Numbered from the stretch's first letter, positions 7,190 through 13,943 are shown. The stretch: 30,447 nucleotides of DNA from DATARH01 sp050181375 (GCA_050181375.1 JBFXDF010000014.1:1-30447); one strand, 5' to 3'. The notes: generated by a model not told the origin, from the sequence alone. A program made the numbers and translations.

Positions 7190-7759
7190 TCAATCGATGA
7201 TGACGGGCCGCCAATCCCTTACGGGTCCGCTGGGGACGGGCTTGACCTTGCCCAGATATTTTGGCGGCTCGTCTGAAGCGGCCGACGGGGGCCGATACGG
7301 ACGCGCCGCTTGAGATGGTTGTGCCTCGAGACAACCTCTGTACTGCTCCGCGGTCAGCAATCTCTGTACGCAACCCGTCCTCTTCGCTTCCTCGCAGTCC
7401 CGAAGGCTTAGATCGCGGCGGAAAACGCCTCCTAGAGTACAAACTCGTCCGCTCTGCTCCAACGCTCTGTTGGCTTGCATACAATTTCGATACTGATCGG
7501 GTGTCAGCAGCCTTCGAATACACCCAGTCTTCTGCGCTTCCGCGCAATCGTTCTCGGCGACGTCGTTGCGCATCTCGCCGCCGAGCAGACACCAGGCGCG
7601 TGCCGGCGTTGCGAATGTGATCCCAAAGTCGGAGATGCCAAGCAATCCCAGTCCGGCTGCTCCAGCCAATCCAACCGTGGACGCCAAAGCCATGGCTCGC
7701 GCAAAACGCTTTGCTCGTGCTAACGAAACCTCGGGGAGCGTGTCGATAATGCGGTTCAT
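7190..7759 (-). CDS. Secreted protein with two four-cysteine modules, function unknown
   Basis: A 189-residue protein. Residues 22-55 are a long hydrophobic export segment ending ARA. The mature part holds two copies of a 37-residue module exactly 50 residues apart (57-93 and 107-143), with 21 of 37 residues identical; each has four Cys (57/72/80/93 and 107/122/130/143) and the pattern CxLGG, DCxEA, TGC, RLLT, QYRxC. The Cys pattern suggests two disulfides per module in the periplasm. The tail is Pro-rich. ATG 7759 is chosen because GGGAGG lies just upstream; an earlier in-frame ATG at 7795 is not supported. The gene looks lower in GC than its neighbours and lies between the two copies of a direct repeat, suggesting acquisition. 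No named family recognised. Confidence 0.75.
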   Translation of the reverse strand: MNRIIDTLPEVSLARAKRFARAMALASTVGLAGAAGLGLLGISDFGITFATPARAWCLLGGEMRNDVAENDCAEAQKTGCIRRLLTPDQYRNCMQANRALEQSGRVCTLGGVFRRDLSLRDCEEAKRTGCVQRLLTAEQYRGCLEAQPSQAARPYRPPSAASDEPPKYLGKVKPVPSGPVRDWRPVIID

Positions 7760-7906
7760 CTTGATACCTCCCTGACCGGCGTGCTTAACGTTCAAGCGCC
7801 TTTACGAGCTGGCGTAGCAACAAGCGTGCGCTGTTTCACGCTCGAAACGGCTTGCCGTCTGAGTGCCGCCGGCCCTCGGTCGTTCTTTTGACCTGTCGGA
7901 TCAGCT

Positions 7907-7928
7907 TAGCGCTGCGCTTGCAGCGCTA
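7907..7928. promoter_or_regulatory. Perfect 9-bp inverted repeat
   Basis: Arms TAGCGCTGC and GCAGCGCTA separated by GCTT. It abuts the palindrome at 7930-7945 and lies about 150 bases upstream of the minus-strand gene starting at 7759. It could be an operator or RNA hairpin; no T-tract follows on either strand. Confidence 0.4.
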
Positions 7929-7929
7929 G

Positions 7930-7945
7930 TGTGACGCCCGTCACA
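7930..7945. promoter_or_regulatory. CRP/FNR-family-like operator
   Basis: TGTGA-CGCCCG-TCACA matches the known CRP half-sites and spacing (TGTGA-N6-TCACA) exactly, and the dyad extends by one base on each side of the N6. It is 171-186 bases upstream of the start at 7759, far for class I activation but possible. Alphaproteobacterial CRP-like regulators often use other half-sites, so the binding protein is uncertain. Confidence 0.4.
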
Positions 7946-7954
7946 TTGAAGGAA

Positions 7955-8119
7955 ATTTTAATCGATATCGCCCGATGCCGGGTCCCGCCCCGGCGCATTC
8001 GCATCCCGGTGCCGCGGCGCTACGCCGATCTCTTCATCGAAATCCCCGAGCACCGGTTCCGCGTCGACATCTCCTCCTCCGGGATCCGCGCCCGCCGTCG
8101 CGCCGTCGGCGGTTTATAG
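7955..8119 (+). pseudogene. 3' remnant of a second CinA/NadD-type gene
   Basis: The plus frame ending at 8119 (TAG) reads IPVPRRYADLF, IPEHRFRVDISSS and a final RRAVGG, nearly identical to the C-terminus of the fusion protein ending at 7148. Upstream, residues IDIARCRV align weakly with IDVAGRV of the intact protein, so the homology fades rather than stopping sharply. It lacks both catalytic domains and any start signal. Best read as a truncated duplicate or a junction left by insertion. Confidence 0.75.
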
Positions 8120-8120
8120 C
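8006..8120 (+). repeat. Direct repeat, right copy
   Basis: Second copy of 7029-7140, about 94% identical, same orientation. It includes a stop codon (TAG instead of TGA, at a slightly different position). Differences are scattered and one is an in-frame 3-base indel. Confidence 0.9.
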
Positions 8121-8157
8121 GCTTGGCTCGGATGCCTCGACCGTGAACCTCCGCGGG

Positions 8158-8175
8158 CCGCCGGCCTGCCGGCGG
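8158..8175. terminator. Hairpin downstream of the sugar-binding protein gene
   Basis: Perfect 8-bp stem CCGCCGGC/GCCGGCGG with a 2-base spacer, 48 bases past the stop of the minus-strand gene ending at 8223. No T-tract follows, so intrinsic termination is only a possibility. Confidence 0.3.
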
Positions 8176-8222
8176 TCGCCGCAAACAGCGCGAGCGTGCG
8201 GTCCAACGGGGAAAGGCGCGGC

Positions 8223-9593
8223 TCAGCTCTGGGCGATCGGATACTTCGCGAAGATTTCCTCGATCCGCTTGAACGCCTTCTCGGCGGCCTGCTGCGGCGG
8301 CATGCCTGCCTGGATGATATCGGCCCAGGCGGTCTGCCAGACATGCTCGTTCTGGACCTGGGCATAGGCCGGGTTATACGCCCAGAATACCGGCACGGTG
8401 GGACGCAGCAGCGCCTGCGTCGTGTAGGCTTTCCGATGCGGATCGTCCAGCCACCAAGGGTCGTTCTCGACGATCGACGGCATTGCCGGCACGCGGCGCC
8501 CCAGCCCCGTCTTCAGATAGTCGTTCAGCACCTCGGGCTGGATCAGATATCTGAGGAAATCCTTCGCTACGGCCACGTTTTTCGCGCCTTTCGGGATCAG
8601 TCCGCAAACGCTGAACGACCAGCTCGCCACCGGCTTTCCATCATTGCTGTCGGCCAGACCCCACGTCACGACGTCGTCATACTCCTGCTTTTTATTTATG
8701 ATCGCGACCTCGGTCGAGATCGAGCCGTCGAGGTCCATGACGATCGTCTTTGCATGAAACGCGTTGTTGTCGTCGGCGTCGTTCCAGTTGATCGCGCTGG
8801 GCGGCACAAAGCCTTCCTTATAGGCCGTCGTCGGATAGGTTATCGCCTTCATCGCCCCATCGCGAACCGCCGGATCGTCGAGGTGCAGCTTGCCGTCGCG
8901 CCCGACGACGTTCTGGCCGCCATACGCGATCAGCCACTGGTCGAAAAAGGCGTTCGGGTCGCCGCCATTTGTCGTGACCTGAAAGCCCAGACCGTAAACC
9001 CTGCGCATCCCCGCCTCGCGCAGGTTCTTCTGCACGCCCTTGAAAAAATCGTAAAAGGCATCCCACGTCTTCGGGATATCGTCCATTTTATGGCCGCCCT
9101 TCTCGACCAGCGAGCGCCAGATGTGATTGGTGAATACATCGATCGAATAAGGGACCCCGTAGATGCTGCGCTTCTTTGTAACGTTGTTATAGCAGTTGAC
9201 CAGCGCGATCGCGGTGTCCGAATAACTCTTTCTTTGGGTCTCGACCACGTCGCTTACATCGACGAGCTTATCGTCCCACGCATAAAGCGCGCCGATTTCG
9301 GGCGGCGTGTTCTGGAACAGGTCCGGGACCTCTCCGCTTGTCATCGCCGCGACGATTTTCTGCCGCATCGGCGCGTAGGGGACAATGCTCGTGTTGATCG
9401 TGTTGCCGCTCGCCTTCTGATAATCGGCGACGAGCTTCTGGAAGGCGATGTCCTCTTCATGGGCGAAGCCCTGCACCCACCACACGGTGGCGGTCTTCGC
9501 CTGCGCGTTGGCGACATAGGGCGCGGCAAAGGCTCCCGCCGCGACAAGTCCCATGGAACCGCGAAGAATCGAACGCCTGGTCGGCCCCGTCAT
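8223..9593 (-). CDS. Sugar ABC transporter substrate-binding protein (family 1 type)
   Basis: A 456-residue periplasmic binding protein. The N-terminus TRRSILRG followed by a short hydrophobic stretch and ANAQA is a twin-arginine (Tat) signal with cleavage near residue 31. The mature sequence shows the extracellular solute-binding family 1 pattern: TVWWVQG, a KxVAAMTSGEVPDLF segment, VPYSIDVFTNHIW, a TWDAFYDFF helix, and a C-terminal AAEKAFKRIEEI helix. Substrate is probably a sugar, sugar alcohol or glycerol phosphate-like compound. The start is supported by AGGAAG seven bases upstream. No permease or ATPase gene lies beside it in this window, so it is an orphan here. The substrate cannot be named. 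Confidence 0.88.
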   Translation of the reverse strand: MTGPTRRSILRGSMGLVAAGAFAAPYVANAQAKTATVWWVQGFAHEEDIAFQKLVADYQKASGNTINTSIVPYAPMRQKIVAAMTSGEVPDLFQNTPPEIGALYAWDDKLVDVSDVVETQRKSYSDTAIALVNCYNNVTKKRSIYGVPYSIDVFTNHIWRSLVEKGGHKMDDIPKTWDAFYDFFKGVQKNLREAGMRRVYGLGFQVTTNGGDPNAFFDQWLIAYGGQNVVGRDGKLHLDDPAVRDGAMKAITYPTTAYKEGFVPPSAINWNDADDNNAFHAKTIVMDLDGSISTEVAIINKKQEYDDVVTWGLADSNDGKPVASWSFSVCGLIPKGAKNVAVAKDFLRYLIQPEVLNDYLKTGLGRRVPAMPSIVENDPWWLDDPHRKAYTTQALLRPTVPVFWAYNPAYAQVQNEHVWQTAWADIIQAGMPPQQAAEKAFKRIEEIFAKYPIAQS

Positions 9594-9726
9594 TGGCAGC
9601 TTCCTTTCCCCTCGCGCCGCAGTGCCCGCGCTTGTCGTCTGTGCCGGGCAAGATAGACCCGGGGGTGGGGAGGCACAATCTCCCGGATAGGGCGATTTGG
9701 CAGATCGGCGATCCCGACACGCGCAT

Positions 9727-9756
9727 GCGGCGGTTGCTCACGCCGTCAACCGCCGC
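9727..9756. terminator. 10-bp perfect hairpin after the amidohydrolase gene
   Basis: Stem GCGGCGGTTG/CAACCGCCGC with a 10-base loop, about 90 bases past the stop of the minus gene ending at 9848. A 16-base self-complementary GC palindrome lies at 9774-9789, between the hairpin and that stop. Neither has a T-tract. They may end or stabilise the amidohydrolase mRNA before the next gene at 9593. Confidence 0.4.
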
Positions 9757-9847
9757 TCATTCGGGAAGCCGTCGCGGCCGGCCGGCCGCCTGACCGCCAA
9801 GGACGTTCGGGCCTCCGCGCCGGTCCGAATTTCCTGTGCGAGCCCGT

Positions 9848-10690
9848 CTACGCCTTCTTCGGCGACCAGCCGTAGGCCTTGGCGCAGGCGCCGCCCATCA
9901 GCATCGCCCGCTCGCTGTCGCTGAGGCGGCCGGTTTGACGGAACGGCTCGACGGCCTGCTCGTAATTGACGACCGCGAAGGCGCGCGTCCAATCCGTACC
10001 CCACAGACAGCGCTCGAACCCCCAGGCGTCGAACACGCGGGCCAGCGGGTCCCAGATGTCGTTGAACGGATATGGCTCCTGCGACAGCGTGCAGGCGCCG
10101 CTGACCTTGATCACCGCGTTCGGGCGCCTGGCGAGGTCCAGCACCTTCGGCAGGTCGGCCCACGGCTCGGGCGGCGCCGGCGGCACGCGCGGCTGCACGA
10201 TCGCCAGATGGTCGATGATGAACCGCGTATCGGGATGGCGATCGATCAGCGCCGCGCCCGCCTCCACATTGCCCCAGAACAGCACGTTAACAGGAAAATC
10301 ATGCCGCACCGCCGCGCGGCAGATGCGGTCGATGCCCGGATCGTCCGGCGCGCGGTTCGCCTCCTTCGTCAGCATGATGCGGATGCCGACGGTGCCCGCA
10401 GTCCGCTTCCAGTCGGCGATGACGTCGGCCACCGCCGGATCGTCCGGATCGACCGGCTTGACGAGCGCGAACCTGTCGGGATGCGCGCGCTGAACTTCCA
10501 CCGCGTAGCTGGCGTCGTACTGATACATCGAAAAGGCGGAGATGAAGATCGCGCCGTCAACACCGACCTTGTCCATCGCCGCCACCATTTCGCCGCCGGT
10601 GACGTGCGGGGGCCAATTCGGCACGCTGTGCCACGGCCGCTGCGGCGTGTTCGCCTCGTATACGTGGACCTGGGAATCGATGATCGTCAT
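9848..10690 (-). CDS. Amidohydrolase-family metal-dependent hydrolase
   Basis: A 280-residue TIM-barrel protein of the amidohydrolase 2 group, whose members include lactonases and decarboxylases. Seen: the N-terminal metal-binding pattern IIDSQVHVY (the HxH-type position reads Gln-Val-His), an INVLFWG-like strand at mid-protein with PVNVLFWG, the FIIDHLAI segment supplying a metal His, and LWGTDWTRA near the C-terminus supplying the catalytic Asp. GAGGAG lies nine bases upstream of the start. It is on the same strand as the sugar-binding protein but separated by 254 bases with strong hairpins, so shared transcription is uncertain. Substrate unknown. Confidence 0.86.
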   Translation of the reverse strand: MTIIDSQVHVYEANTPQRPWHSVPNWPPHVTGGEMVAAMDKVGVDGAIFISAFSMYQYDASYAVEVQRAHPDRFALVKPVDPDDPAVADVIADWKRTAGTVGIRIMLTKEANRAPDDPGIDRICRAAVRHDFPVNVLFWGNVEAGAALIDRHPDTRFIIDHLAIVQPRVPPAPPEPWADLPKVLDLARRPNAVIKVSGACTLSQEPYPFNDIWDPLARVFDAWGFERCLWGTDWTRAFAVVNYEQAVEPFRQTGRLSDSERAMLMGGACAKAYGWSPKKA

Positions 10691-10953
10691 CGGGCATGGC
10701 TCCTCTGTGCCGGGTCAGTTTGGTCGCGAGGCCGGCTTCCTGTCCAGAAGAGCCGACCGCCGGGCCAAGTCCTGGGGGCTGCTCGGAAATGACAGCTACG
10801 GTCGGATTTCGCACTGAGTCGCTTACGCTTCCGCTGATCGTTTGATTCAGGTCCGGGAATGTGGCGGAGTAGCGGAGCAACGCCCGCACCTTCGCGCGGC
10901 CGCGGCGCGCGCCGCGGGCGTGGAAGCGACCCTGTCCGATCGAGGAGGTACCC

Positions 10954-11244
10954 GTGCAATACGAGCAGTTCAAATCGTCGCTTACCGGAGCGGCGCCGCC
11001 GGCCGGGTTGAGCCTGCCGGTGCAGGCGCTGTGGTGGCAGGCCAAGGGTGATTGGCACCGCGCGCATGGCTGCTGCCAGGACTCGCACGACCAGAACGGC
11101 GCCTGGGCGCACGCGCATCTGCACCGCGTCGAGGGCGACCAGAGCAACGCCGGCGGCTGGTATCGGCGGGCCGGCAAGACGCCGTCGACCGCGCCGCTCG
11201 ATCAGGAATGGGAGGAGATCGCCCGCGCGCTGCTGGCGGGATGA
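10954..11244 (+). CDS. Small conserved protein of unknown function
   Basis: A 96-residue soluble protein starting with GTG, with GAGGAGG ideally placed upstream (10942-10948). The pattern QALWWQAKGDWHRAH, then QD, then AWAHAHLHRVEGD, then NAGGWYRRAGK matches, from memory, a family common in Proteobacteria and annotated only as hypothetical. The helical, Trp/His-rich sequence resembles a short tetratricopeptide-like unit, but I cannot show this. No operon partner on the same strand. Confidence 0.82.
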   Translation: MQYEQFKSSLTGAAPPAGLSLPVQALWWQAKGDWHRAHGCCQDSHDQNGAWAHAHLHRVEGDQSNAGGWYRRAGKTPSTAPLDQEWEEIARALLAG

Positions 11245-11359
11245 ACACGGGCCGGGCAGCACCGAGGAACTGTCTGCGGAGAGCGGGGGGAAAGACCGCG
11301 CGACCCCAACGGCTTTGCCCGCTACGGCTGCGGCATTCGCGGGGCGCCGCGTCGCGCCA

Positions 11360-11380
11360 TCCCCGGATCAGATCCGGGGA
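11360..11380. repeat. Dispersed-type palindrome TCCCCGGATC-A-GATCCGGGGA
   Basis: A 21-base perfect palindrome with one central base, between the convergent genes ending at 11244 and 11419. Palindromes of the form TCCCCGGA(T/C)C...G(A/G)TCCGGGGA are common interspersed repeats in alphaproteobacteria (from memory). A degenerate relative is at 24015-24030. It could work as a bidirectional terminator. Confidence 0.6.
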
Positions 11381-11418
11381 CGCGCACGGCCCCCGCGCTT
11401 GCTATTCGTTCCGCCGTT

Positions 11419-11664
11419 TCAGAACAGACGGCCGCCGATTGTGAACGGAGGGAGCCCGCCAAAAAACCGGCATACCAGCTCACCTCCGCCGTTTGCCTTG
11501 CATCGCAAATATGCTCCAATATCGACACCGCCCTGTTGGAAGCCAAGTTGCGGAACAACTCCGCCTCCGCGGTACAACGCAGCTCCGCCGGGTCCGATTG
11601 TCGTGGAATACACAACCGTTTTTGGACCAAGCGAGGCTTCCGCGGTAAATCCCGGTAGGTTCAT
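11419..11664 (-). CDS. Precursor-like peptide with LPGFTAEASL leader (1)
   Basis: An 81-residue protein, last gene of the protease cluster. It begins MN-LPGFTAEASL, which matches the start of the gene at 11766-12056, and shares the GVVP motif near residue 35. The rest is Gly-rich with two Cys (55 and 65) and ends PPFTIGGRLF. No signal peptide. The start is fixed by AGGAG six bases upstream; the frame is open far upstream without sense. The shared N-terminus with a divergent C-terminus is the usual look of a leader/core precursor. Together with the PatA/PatG-like genes upstream on the same strand, a role as maturation substrate is the best hypothesis. It could instead be a small structural protein. 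Confidence 0.78.
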   Translation of the reverse strand: MNLPGFTAEASLGPKTVVYSTTIGPGGAALYRGGGVVPQLGFQQGGVDIGAYLRCKANGGGELVCRFFGGLPPFTIGGRLF

Positions 11665-11765
11665 AGTCGGCTCCTGATACCTTCTTTGACGACGCAAAAA
11701 AATCGTCCCGGCGCAGCCGAAATGTGTCGAATCCGGCCGCGCTTGAAGCTCCGGCGTTTTGCCTG

Positions 11766-12056
11766 CTAGAAGCCGCCCGAGGAGAACCAGGGCGGGGTGG
11801 GCCACGGGTTCGGGAATGGGTCGGGCGGGGGCGGCGGGTCCCAGCAATCGCCGGTCGCGCACATCGCGCACAGCGCTCTCGGGCGCCAGCCATTCTGCTC
11901 GCACCGGTCGAGGATGTAATCGCAGTTGCTGCACATCGGGATCGCCGGGACAACGCCGGACGAGCGAGACGCGGCTCGATTGCCGCTGCGGTAGCGTCCT
12001 CGCGCCGGCGCGAGCGACCGGTCGGCGGTGAATCCGGGAAGTTTTGGGGCGCTCAT
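11766..12056 (-). CDS. Precursor-like peptide with LPGFTADRSL leader (2), cysteine-rich
   Basis: A 96-residue protein whose gene lies 22 bases after the PatG-like gene. It begins MSAPK-LPGFTADRSL and has GVVP at residues 34-37, as in the gene at 11419-11664. The C-terminal part differs completely: six Cys (42, 45, 52, 63, 66, 71) in CxxC-like pairs, then a Pro/Trp/Phe-rich tail from residue 73 ending SSGGF. The CxxC pairs could bind a metal or be modified. GGAGG seven bases upstream gives strong start support. No export signal. The close spacing makes cotranscription with the protease genes very likely. Confidence 0.8.
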   Translation of the reverse strand: MSAPKLPGFTADRSLAPARGRYRSGNRAASRSSGVVPAIPMCSNCDYILDRCEQNGWRPRALCAMCATGDCWDPPPPPDPFPNPWPTPPWFSSGGF

Positions 12057-12078
12057 TCCAGATCCTCCTTCAATTGAG

Positions 12079-13029
12079 TCACCGGTCGTAAAACGGCGAC
12101 AGTTTCGTCACGAGAAACGGAAACTCCTCGGTCACGTCACAACGTACAAAAACCTTCTCCGCAAAATCCGTGTTCCGGTTTGTGTAGAAGAAGATCACAT
12201 CGACGATTTTTCGGGTGGTGCTTAACGGCGAGGGGCGCACCTCCACTCCGGTCAGCGAAAAATTCTCGCGAAATTTCTCCGCTGTCGCGGCGTAAATGGC
12301 GGGATACCTCATCGCCAGATAGTTCAACGCGCGATGGTCGTCGGTGTCCCCCGCGTTGTCCGCCATCTGCAAGATCCGGCTGAACAGCTCCTCCGATGCC
12401 CTGCCGAACTCCTCGTCGCTGGTCCCCTCCGGCTTCGGAATTGCCTTGATCAGCGACTCGCGGTCAAAGGAATAGATCTGGTCGAAGGCGACGATAGGCA
12501 CGATCAGCCCGTTGCACATCTCCGGTGATGCGATAGGCCCGCGCACGCCGATTACGACATCGATATCGTTCGGGCTGGGCGCCGGACGGATCGCTTCCAC
12601 CAGCAGGTCCATATCCGCCGGGTCGCGCGGCGTCAGAAGATAGGTCTCGAGCCCCTGGATCGTCAGCACCCAGCACATTTGCCGCCGCAGATAGCGGTGC
12701 TCGGGTTTCGACAGAACCGCATGAAAGGTCTGCTGGTCGGTCATCCCGGCGGTTTCGGTCCGCCCTGTCGCCTGCGCGAATTCCTTTTCCGCGGCGAGGT
12801 TCGGGAAGCGCGCCTCGACCCGGCCGATCGCGTAGACAAACGACGCCATGCCGGCCATGGCCGCATCCGGCATCGCGCCGCAGCTGCAGCCGCCCCCGGC
12901 TATTTGGGGAGTGCTCTGCGGGGCGATCGTGTTTTGCAGGCGAACGGCGCTGGGGGACAAACCCGTCGCGTTGCTCGCCTGGATCGGGGCCGCGATGGGT
13001 TGCGGCACGGTTTCGGTTTGTTCGTTCAT
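12079..13029 (-). CDS. PatG C-terminal-domain-like protein
   Basis: A 316-residue protein. From about residue 63 (SFVYAIGRVEARFPNL, EKEFAQATGR) to the end (VDVIFFYTN, VRCDVTEEFPFLVTKLSP) it matches what I know of the C-terminal PatG domain of cyanobactin maturation proteases, including RRQMCWVLTIQGLETYLL, RDPADMDLLVEA and the MCNGLIVPIVAFDQIYSF core. Residues 1-60 are Pro/Gln/Ala-rich and end GGGCSCG, probably flexible. The start codon overlaps the protease stop as ATGA (13026-13029), with AGGAAA upstream. In cyanobacteria this domain follows the protease in one chain; here it is a separate protein. Its biochemical role is not established even in PatG. Confidence 0.85.
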   Translation of the reverse strand: MNEQTETVPQPIAAPIQASNATGLSPSAVRLQNTIAPQSTPQIAGGGCSCGAMPDAAMAGMASFVYAIGRVEARFPNLAAEKEFAQATGRTETAGMTDQQTFHAVLSKPEHRYLRRQMCWVLTIQGLETYLLTPRDPADMDLLVEAIRPAPSPNDIDVVIGVRGPIASPEMCNGLIVPIVAFDQIYSFDRESLIKAIPKPEGTSDEEFGRASEELFSRILQMADNAGDTDDHRALNYLAMRYPAIYAATAEKFRENFSLTGVEVRPSPLSTTRKIVDVIFFYTNRNTDFAEKVFVRCDVTEEFPFLVTKLSPFYDR

Positions 13030-13943
13030 ATAGCCGTTTCCTTTTTGCGTCCGTTCGCCGCCAACGCCTGCAAGAGGGCCGCGGCGTCCAATAATGGCGG
13101 GACAACCGCGGCGCGCCGCCGCGCGCCCGCTGCGCCGATCGCCAGCCTGATTTGCGCCGCGCTTGCCGCCGGAAATTCCGACCACAGCAAGGCGAGCGCG
13201 CCCGTCACAAAAGGGGCGGCGACGCTCGTCCCGCCAAGCGTCAAGGGGCGACTGTCGGTGCCGAGGCTCGTTACGCCGTCCCCGGGCGCGCTCAATCCTC
13301 GTCTGCCGATCGAAACCCCGAAATTCGATCCGTTGACCGGCTGGCCCGCCAGATTGCAGGCGGCGACCGGGATCACCCAGGGATGGCGAGTCAACGGGGA
13401 ACTGCCGAGCGCGCCCTGATTGCCGGCGGCCGCGACCACGATTGCGCCGCGCTTGACCGCGTGATCGAGCGCGTCTTGCAGCGCCTGTTCTCCTCTCGTC
13501 GAATGCTGCGTCAGGGCGAGGCTCAGATTGATGAGGCGAGCGCCGGCATCGACGCATTCGACAATCGCCGCCGCCAGCTCCGGCGGCGTTGCGCTCGGCA
13601 TGTAGTCGCGCCCCATGTATTCGCGCCCCATGTATTCACGCCCCGGGCCACCCTCGGCAAAAACAGGGCGGATCAGAAGCGTGCAGCCGGGGCAAATGGC
13701 GGGGGCCGGCGAGGTTCGCCTCGCCGACAGGACGCCGGCGACAAAGGTTCCATGCAGGCAGGCGGTGCTGTCGGCCAGCGTGCACGCCGCTCCGTTCGTT
13801 CCGGGAAGCTCGCGCAGGCTGTTATATTCCAGATCGGGGTGAGCGGTGATGACCGGTCCATCGACCAGCCCGATCGTCACCTCCGGACTGCCGCCGGTGC
13901 GGTCCATCAATGCATCGAGCTTTACGAGCTGTAACGGCGACAT
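13026..13943 (-). CDS. Subtilisin-like (S8) protease of the PatA/PatG type
   Basis: A 305-residue serine protease with an intact triad: Asp28 in IGLVDGPV, His64 in CLHGTFVAG, Ser240 in GGTSVAAP, and oxyanion Asn175 in AAGNQG. The DGPV form around the Asp, the HPDL that follows, and the ICPGCTLLIRPVF segment are typical of cyanobactin-type PatA/PatG proteases, which cut precursor leaders or macrocyclise cores. No signal peptide, so it is probably cytosolic. An insert at residues 101-115 is three copies of a Gly-Arg-(Glu/Asp)-Tyr-Met unit. The ATG at 13943 is chosen by domain fit; a GTG at 13982 is possible and ribosome-binding support is weak. The next gene overlaps its stop. Confidence 0.88.
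   Translation of the reverse strand: MSPLQLVKLDALMDRTGGSPEVTIGLVDGPVITAHPDLEYNSLRELPGTNGAACTLADSTACLHGTFVAGVLSARRTSPAPAICPGCTLLIRPVFAEGGPGREYMGREYMGRDYMPSATPPELAAAIVECVDAGARLINLSLALTQHSTRGEQALQDALDHAVKRGAIVVAAAGNQGALGSSPLTRHPWVIPVAACNLAGQPVNGSNFGVSIGRRGLSAPGDGVTSLGTDSRPLTLGGTSVAAPFVTGALALLWSEFPAASAAQIRLAIGAAGARRRAAVVPPLLDAAALLQALAANGRKKETAI
13600..13644 (-). repeat. Three tandem 15-bp repeats inside the protease gene
   Basis: Three head-to-tail copies of ATGTA(G/T)TC(G/A)CGCCCC (plus strand), differing at two positions. In frame they encode a five-residue unit three times. The array lies between the His and Asn parts of the catalytic domain, where subtilisins carry variable surface loops. 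Repeat number may vary between strains. Confidence 0.9.

Noticed and set aside
8196..9656. A 486-codon plus-strand open frame
   Set aside because: Exact antisense of the sugar-binding protein gene, which has a Tat signal, family motifs and a ribosome-binding site. The antisense product has no recognisable domain.
11360..11380. Attachment site of a mobile element
   Set aside because: Perfect palindrome, but no integrase, no second copy nearby in direct orientation and no adjacent tRNA; a dispersed repeat or terminator explains it.
11245..11664. Radical SAM gene at 20.7-22.3 kb as the modifying enzyme of the LPGFTA peptides
   Set aside because: The enzyme is 9 kb away, in a cassette with its own flanking repeats and partner gene. 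Nothing in the sequence ties the two systems together.
13030..13557. Upstream extension of the PatG-like protein by 176 codons
   Set aside because: The frame is open but overlaps the protease coding region, its translation is Arg-rich without domain sequence, and ATG 13029 has a proper ribosome-binding site and ATGA coupling.
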